NCBI GenBank assembly: GCA_027488055.1
Contig: JAIYCK010000071.1
Location: 1 to 11,023 of the forward strand
Direction: 5' to 3'
Origin: Flavobacteriales bacterium
GTDB lineage: Bacteria; Bacteroidota; Bacteroidia; Flavobacteriales_D; Sanyastnellaceae
Length of the DNA stretch: 11,023 nucleotides
This document shows, piece by piece, positions 6,896-11,023 of the stretch. The translations under genes and the position numbers were made by a program. The notes under the pieces were generated by a model. The model was given only the letters and a program-made list of their open reading frames with translations, searched no databases and was not told the DNA's origin. Numbering within the stretch: the stretch's first letter is position 1; every line of letters begins with the position of its first letter.

Positions 6896-7345
6896 TCAGC
6901 TATTAGCGGATGCAGATGGAAGATGTCTTTTCCAATACGCATCTCCGTAAGCGCAAAACAATTCCTCTCCAGCTTTAATGTTGCGCAGCGCAGTGAGACA
7001 CACTTCGTTGTTTTCATTGAATGTAATATGGACATTGTTCTTGAATACTCGGACATTGGGTCCTTTGGCGTCGTTAGCGTATTTTGCCCAACATACAGTG
7101 TGCATCGAATCCAAAATACGTCCATCCCATAAACAAACAAAATATTGATCAAATCCCATACCTGCCCGTTTTTTCGCCTCCTTGTCTGACAGTATTTCAC
7201 CCTTAAAAATTGCTACCGTTTCATCCTCGAAGATATCGATCGCAGTAAACAAACCCAAGCCAGATTGTGGGATTTGCGATGGCTGTTTGAATAGATAATC
7301 GCCCTCTGAGGCGCCAAAGTAATTTTTCGTTGTATTCACTGCCAT
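6896..7345 (-). CDS. Stand-alone SET-domain protein, putative lysine methyltransferase
   Basis: A 149-residue protein made up almost wholly of a SET domain, the S-adenosylmethionine-dependent lysine methyltransferase fold. The ATG at 7345-7343 is preferred; a TTG six codons earlier would overlap the promoter-like box. SET landmarks in order: SGLGLFTAIDI at 28-38 (SAM-binding 'G.G.F'), VAIFKGEILSDKEAKKR at 44-60 ('Y.GE..s..EA..R'), CWAKYANDAKGPNVR at 85-99 (the 'r.iNHs..PN' block with N91, P96 and N97; His and Cys of the eukaryotic form are replaced), and GEELFCAYGDAYW at 126-138, whose Y133 is the expected catalytic tyrosine. There are no pre-SET or post-SET zinc cysteines. It is cytoplasmic and converges with the murQ-linked gene. 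The target, perhaps a DNA-binding or ribosomal protein, is unknown, and activity is inferred from motifs only. Confidence 0.85.
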   Translation of the reverse strand: MAVNTTKNYFGASEGDYLFKQPSQIPQSGLGLFTAIDIFEDETVAIFKGEILSDKEAKKRAGMGFDQYFVCLWDGRILDSMHTVCWAKYANDAKGPNVRVFKNNVHITFNENNEVCLTALRNIKAGEELFCAYGDAYWKRHLPSASANS

Positions 7346-7370
7346 CGTGTGTTGATCGCACAAATGTAGT
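7343..7370 (-). repeat. Promoter-like block, copy 2, at the SET gene start (matches 5344-5369)
   Basis: Read on the minus strand it opens ACTACATTTGTG, continues CGATCAACA and ends CACGATG, whose final ATG is the SET start codon. It is the partner of the block at 5344-5369: nine identical bases at one end, seven at the other, and GTG and GATC shared between. It includes the -7 box at 7361-7368. Confidence 0.4.
7361..7368 (-). promoter_or_regulatory. Bacteroidota -7 box TACATTTG for the SET gene
   Basis: On the minus strand the sequence reads TACATTTG, an exact TAnnTTTG match, 15 bases before the SET start codon. This predicts a very short leader of roughly ten bases. No clear -33 TTTG is seen at the expected distance. 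Confidence 0.5.
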
Positions 7371-7498
7371 GTTATCCATTCCCGCCAGTCCCATACTTAT
7401 CGGGCGATTGAACTGATTCAATAGTGGGTTCAACCATAAAAAACCAATACAAGCAACCTCAACCACCTCAATCTGGTTCTATATTCGTATCAAAGTCT

Positions 7499-9361
7499 AT
7501 GAAAATGCGCTTCGCCCTTATTCTTGTATTGCTCAACGCTGCCCTTGTTTGTGTAGCCCAAACAAACTACAATGTGCCTGCAGGCACCATTCAATCGCTC
7601 GCTAGACCGATTCAGGCCCAGGGCGGAGGCAATCGTGACATCTTATTTTATGAAGATTTTGCTGGGGGCATTCCAGCTACGTGGGGCAATGATGAAACAG
7701 GCGGCGTGGCGTATTGGCAATACCGCGGACTCAATAGTACTCCAAATCTCGAGGTAGGAACCCAAGGATCTTGCTTGCCTGCGGGAGTGCTGGGAGAACC
7801 CATTCAAAGTCCTTCACAAGGCAATGGATTTGTGATCTTTGACAGCAACTGGTGGGATAACCCTGATCTCCCTTGTACGCCTGACAATTTCGGCTCAGGG
7901 CCTGCTCCCGGACCGCATTATGCCACATTGACCAGCCCCCCTATTGACTTGACCAACCACTTCGCAGTAGGTCTCGAATTTTACCAATACTTCAAAGGAT
8001 ACGATGTGCATGCTTCGCTGGAAATGAGCAACGATGGTGGCAATTTTTGGTTTGAGGTGTATAGCAATGATGCAGCCCCTAATCTAACGGACGTCAACGA
8101 TTTGGTTCAAATCCCTATCGGAATCTATGCAGGAGGTCTGCCAGATATCCGATTCCGTTTTGTTTTTTCGGGCACGTATTATTTCTGGCAACTCGATGAC
8201 ATCGCGATTGTTACGATCCCTGAATTCGACATGTCCATCACCGACGCCACCTATGGAGCCTTTGATTTGGCAGATCCAGCGCACCCCACAGGATTCGAAT
8301 TCATGGAATATTCGAGGTATCCGATCCAAATGGCGCCTATGCTCAAATTTTCAGCCACCGCCTTGAATAATGGGATTTACGAAAACCCAGACGTTCGTTT
8401 GAATGTAGAAATAACAGATCAAGCAAATAATGCAATTCACACTGCACAGTCTGATGAAGGATTATATGTGTGGCCAGGATCACCACAGCCATTGCGTGCA
8501 GGCACCTTTCAGATGCCGGCCACCTTGGGCGAATACCGTGTGCATCAATTCATCACAGGAATGAACAGCGAACTCAACCTAGATAACCAGCGGGACACTA
8601 CTTTTTTCCAAATCCATGAAGTACAGTATGCGCGTGACCGACTTTTTGCTACGAGTGTCTACTACCCCTCAGAGGATTTCAACGATGTGCCGTATGAGAT
8701 CGGCAATGTGTTTTTGAATACCGCATATAATATGACGCTTTACAGCTTGAGCGTAGGGATTGGAGTGGGCACTACTACACCAACTACAGTGTATGGTGCG
8801 CTTTATGAAATTGATTTTACAAACGAATTACTCACTACACTCATTGCCACAACACAGGCCATTCCAGTCAATGCGCAAATGCTCAATGGATATGCCGATC
8901 AAATAATGACGACCTTAACTTTCGATAGCCCGATCGCATTGGAAAACGGCAAAGCCTATTTGGCGATGGCAGGATCCGAAGACGGTGGTAACTTCATGGT
9001 GTGCGCGCTGGCAGGCGATGCCCCTGAATATACCTCCTGGGTCCATTTCTACCCAGAAGAATGGCGTTTGGTCAACATGATGCCCATGGTGCGTATGAAT
9101 TTTGGTGAGTTTGATAGCGTAGAAGAAAATGTGGCAGCGACTACTTTGAAATTGTATCCAAATCCCGCAACGGATCAACTATTTATTCCAACCGAACGTT
9201 CATTCGATCAAAGCATCTGTCGTGTTTTGGATTCCGCTGGGCGCGTATTATTGGAAGAGTTCATGACTTATCCAAAGAGCCAAATCGATATAAGTGCGCT
9301 TTCTGCTGGAATGTATATCTTTCAGTCTCCTATAGGATGTCGCAGTTTTACGGTAAAGTGA
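7499..9361 (+). CDS. Secreted T9SS cargo protein with choice-of-anchor J/MAM-like domain
   Basis: A 620-residue secreted protein. I chose the ATG at 7499 because it opens a clean signal peptide (MKMRFALILVLLNAALVCVA, cleaved before Q21); a GTG at 7424 would only add a polar, proline- and glutamine-rich leader. Residues about 47-240 resemble the choice-of-anchor J/MAM-like lectin fold: it opens with EDFAGGIPATWGND, ends with FWQLDDIAIV, and has 'L.SPPIDL' and 'LEMSNDGGNFWFEVY' between. Residues about 245-540 are beta-rich with no family that I recognise. Residues about 550-620 form a T9SS type A sorting domain: LKLYPNPATDQLFI, then a central DSAGRVLLEE, then IDISALSAGMYIFQS and a final FTVK. 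The protein should be carried across the outer membrane by the T9SS and its tail removed, leaving it at the surface or released. Adhesion or glycan binding is likely but unproven. Confidence 0.88.
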   Translation: MKMRFALILVLLNAALVCVAQTNYNVPAGTIQSLARPIQAQGGGNRDILFYEDFAGGIPATWGNDETGGVAYWQYRGLNSTPNLEVGTQGSCLPAGVLGEPIQSPSQGNGFVIFDSNWWDNPDLPCTPDNFGSGPAPGPHYATLTSPPIDLTNHFAVGLEFYQYFKGYDVHASLEMSNDGGNFWFEVYSNDAAPNLTDVNDLVQIPIGIYAGGLPDIRFRFVFSGTYYFWQLDDIAIVTIPEFDMSITDATYGAFDLADPAHPTGFEFMEYSRYPIQMAPMLKFSATALNNGIYENPDVRLNVEITDQANNAIHTAQSDEGLYVWPGSPQPLRAGTFQMPATLGEYRVHQFITGMNSELNLDNQRDTTFFQIHEVQYARDRLFATSVYYPSEDFNDVPYEIGNVFLNTAYNMTLYSLSVGIGVGTTTPTTVYGALYEIDFTNELLTTLIATTQAIPVNAQMLNGYADQIMTTLTFDSPIALENGKAYLAMAGSEDGGNFMVCALAGDAPEYTSWVHFYPEEWRLVNMMPMVRMNFGEFDSVEENVAATTLKLYPNPATDQLFIPTERSFDQSICRVLDSAGRVLLEEFMTYPKSQIDISALSAGMYIFQSPIGCRSFTVK

Positions 9362-9424
9362 TACGTGCTTGTTCTCCTTGTTATTTCGTGCACTTAAATC
9401 ATAGGAGAGGCGCTGTATGTGCCT

Positions 9425-9432
9425 TAAATTTG
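9425..9432 (+). promoter_or_regulatory. Bacteroidota -7 box TAAATTTG in front of the GH3-family gene
   Basis: TAAATTTG matches TAnnTTTG exactly and ends four bases (CAGC) before the ATG at 9437, the same geometry as at murQ. It suggests that the gene has its own promoter inside the 75-base gap after the T9SS cargo gene and a leaderless or almost leaderless mRNA. Confidence 0.55.
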
Positions 9433-9436
9433 CAGC

Positions 9437-10927
9437 ATGGGCATAAAGAATTCTCTCGCCAATCTTCTGGCCAAACGCACCGCAAAAAAGCTATTGCGAG
9501 AGGCTACGAATGCCATTGAATGTCAAGAAAGGCTATTTAAATCATTGATACGAATTGGGCGACACACCGCTTTCGGCAAGGATCATCACTTCGACAAAAT
9601 ACAATCACACAAGGATTTTGTAACACGTGTCCAACCCCAGGAATACGAATATTTCATTCCCTATATAGAGCGAATCAAGGTGGGTGAAGCCGATGTATTG
9701 TGGAAAGGTAAGCCGCTGTATCTCTGCAAAACCAGCGGCACCACCAGCGGCACAAAATACATTCCGCTGACCAAAGAAAGTCTGCCCAACCACATTCAGT
9801 CCGCCCGCAACGCCTTGCTTTGTTACATTGCAGAAACAGGAAAGGCGGATTTTGTGAGCGGCAAAATGATCTTCTTGCAAGGAAGTCCCCAATTGGATTA
9901 TTTGCCAAGCGGAATGGCATACGGCCGATTGAGCGGCATCGTGGCCAATCATGTACCTGTGTACTTGCAAAAAAACCGATTGCCTTCGTTTCAAACCAAT
10001 TGCATTGATGACTGGGAAACAAAAGTGAATGCCATCGCCGAGGAAACAAAGGATCAACCCATGTCGCTCATCAGTGGCATACCCAGTTGGGTTCAGATGT
10101 ATTTTGAGATCTTATTAAAAAAAACAAATGCCAAATCCATCGCGGAATTGTTCCCGTCTTTCAGCTTGTTCGTTTATGGCGGTTTGAATTTTGAGCCATA
10201 TCGAGCACGATTCGAAACCCTCGTGGGTAAAGCCATTCCCACCATCGAACTCTATCCCGCTAGTGAAGGTTTTATCGCTTTTCAGGATTCGCAAACGCAC
10301 GATGGTATGTGGCTCAACGTCAATTCGGGCATTTTTTATGAATTCGTAGAAGCAGACCATTGGGGAAGGCCCGATGCCAAGCGCATCACCTTAGCCGACG
10401 TCCGCTTGCATGTCAACTATGTGATCCTGCTCACCACCAATGCCGGGCTTTGGTGTTATTGCATCGGTGACACCATCAAATTTGTATCACTGGCACCACA
10501 CCGCATCAAAGTCACCGGTCGCATCAAACATTACACCTCCGCCTTTGGAGAGCATATCATTGCGGAAGAAGCCGATGCCGCTATGACGTATGCCTGTCAG
10601 CTGATTGAATGCACCGTCGATGAGTTTCATTTGGCACCGCAAGTGAATCCAACACATGGACTGCCTTACCACGAGTGGTTTGTGGAATCCTCATCCACCT
10701 TAGACCAAGATGCACTGGCCATGGCCTTGGATCAAAAAATGCAAGCCCTCAATATCTATTACCGTGATTTGGTGGTAGGTCATGTACTACAACCCGCTAA
10801 AGTTACGTTGGTACAAAAAGGCGGATTCAATCGCTATATGGCTTCCAAAGGTAAACTTGGAGGACAAAACAAACTGCCGCGATTGAGCAACGATCGCCAC
10901 ATTGCCGATGCGCTCACAAAATTATAA
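9437..10927 (+). CDS. GH3-family acyl-adenylating enzyme (auxin-responsive GH3-like)
   Basis: A 496-residue protein of the GH3 family (named after plant auxin-responsive enzymes, not a glycosidase). Plant members activate a carboxylic acid with ATP and join it to an amino acid; bacterial substrates are mostly unknown. Motifs: the ATP-phosphate loop CKTSGTTSGTKYIPLT at 97-112; YPASEG at 273-278 (adenine/acyl site); LWCYCIGDTIKFV at 338-350 (the 'Y.iGD...f' hinge motif); IKVTGRIKHYTSAFGEHI at 357-374; and a C-terminal KGKLGGQNKLPRL at 471-483. All major GH3 blocks are present and the length is normal. It is cytoplasmic with no signal peptide; the N-terminal helix is basic. A -7 box lies four bases upstream. 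The next gene starts inside its last codons in another frame, which suggests translational coupling. The reaction class is firm; the acid and the acceptor cannot be read from the sequence. Confidence 0.92.
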   Translation: MGIKNSLANLLAKRTAKKLLREATNAIECQERLFKSLIRIGRHTAFGKDHHFDKIQSHKDFVTRVQPQEYEYFIPYIERIKVGEADVLWKGKPLYLCKTSGTTSGTKYIPLTKESLPNHIQSARNALLCYIAETGKADFVSGKMIFLQGSPQLDYLPSGMAYGRLSGIVANHVPVYLQKNRLPSFQTNCIDDWETKVNAIAEETKDQPMSLISGIPSWVQMYFEILLKKTNAKSIAELFPSFSLFVYGGLNFEPYRARFETLVGKAIPTIELYPASEGFIAFQDSQTHDGMWLNVNSGIFYEFVEADHWGRPDAKRITLADVRLHVNYVILLTTNAGLWCYCIGDTIKFVSLAPHRIKVTGRIKHYTSAFGEHIIAEEADAAMTYACQLIECTVDEFHLAPQVNPTHGLPYHEWFVESSSTLDQDALAMALDQKMQALNIYYRDLVVGHVLQPAKVTLVQKGGFNRYMASKGKLGGQNKLPRLSNDRHIADALTKL

Positions 10928-11023
10928 ACGACACCTTCGTTGGTTCCTTTGCGTTTGGACCTTGTTGCATGGCGTGTGCTCAGCGCAAGTATCCATTACG
11001 CCATCGCGCTTGGACTTTGGTAT
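10908..11023 (+). CDS. Start of a secreted protein, cut by the window edge
   Basis: A frame that opens with ATG at 10908, overlaps the last 20 bases of the GH3-family gene and stays open to the window end (38 complete codons). It begins MRSQNYKRHLR, a basic n-region, then the hydrophobic run WFLCVWTLLHGV, then CSA before a glutamine at residue 27: a good Sec signal peptide with cleavage before Q27. The mature start QVSITPSRLDFG resembles the first strand of an Ig-like domain of the PapD or Hydin/MSP type ('.v.P..ldFg'), but twelve residues are too few for a firm family call. The overlap suggests co-expression with the upstream gene. No other start nearby gives a comparable signal peptide. Confidence 0.7.
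   Translation, partial: MRSQNYKRHLRWFLCVWTLLHGVCSAQVSITPSRLDFG

Noticed and set aside
6838..7200. Minus-strand open frame of 120 codons overlapping the SET gene in another frame
   Set aside because: The SET motifs are all in the other frame, which has a proper ATG and promoter box; this one is a shadow.
7407..7422. Inverted repeat ATTGAA-CTGA-TTCAAT in the SET/T9SS cargo intergenic region
   Set aside because: It is a short AT-rich six-pair palindrome of a kind expected by chance, with no second copy or promoter alignment.
7424..7498. GTG start for the T9SS cargo gene
   Set aside because: It would bury the signal peptide behind a polar 25-residue leader; the ATG at 7499 gives a normal signal peptide.
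9605..10057. Antisense open frame of 150 codons inside the GH3-family gene
   Set aside because: It is opposite the ATP-binding motif region and has no recognisable protein features.

Overview
The window comes from a chromosome of a member of the Bacteroidota, of the free-living flavobacterial or saprospiral type. The main grounds are a secreted protein with a type IX secretion (T9SS) C-terminal sorting domain, a TPR/PD40-propeller envelope protein, promoter -7 boxes of the form TAnnTTTG, an absence of clear Shine-Dalgarno sequences, and proteins with typical Bacteroidota neighbours and lengths. The species cannot be named. I see no RNA gene, IS element, prophage, CRISPR array or transfer signature, and no gene-free stretch longer than about 200 bases.

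Layout. Positions 1-302 hold the end of a DUF4139 (MuiA-like) gene. Two bases later comes a YafV/Nit2-type omega-amidase (305-1099), and then a secreted GH2 beta-mannosidase (1144-3516), all on the plus strand. A minus-strand gene (3580-5187) converges on it and encodes a periplasmic TPR + PD40 beta-propeller + carboxypeptidase-regulatory-like protein with no OmpA domain. A divergent intergenic region (5188-5380) separates this from murQ (5381-6205), which is followed 35 bases later by an unrecognised acidic 190-residue protein (6241-6813). A minus-strand SET-domain protein (6896-7345) is followed by a plus-strand secreted T9SS cargo protein (7499-9361). Next is a GH3-family acyl-adenylating enzyme (9437-10927), whose 3' end overlaps by 20 bases the start of a further secreted protein that runs off the window (10908 to the edge).

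How the genes fit together. Most are chromosomal housekeeping or envelope functions and do not form one pathway: nitrogen/2-oxoacid amide repair (omega-amidase), mannoside breakdown (GH2), peptidoglycan recycling (MurQ) and outer envelope/secretion (PD40 protein, T9SS cargo). There is no clear evidence for a new defence or mobile system. The points most worth a second look are: a promoter-like block shared by two intergenic regions; two promoters whose -7 box lies only four bases from the ATG, implying leaderless mRNAs; the OmpA-less PorE-like protein; the stand-alone SET protein; the murQ-linked unknown gene; and the GH3 gene overlapping a secreted-protein gene.
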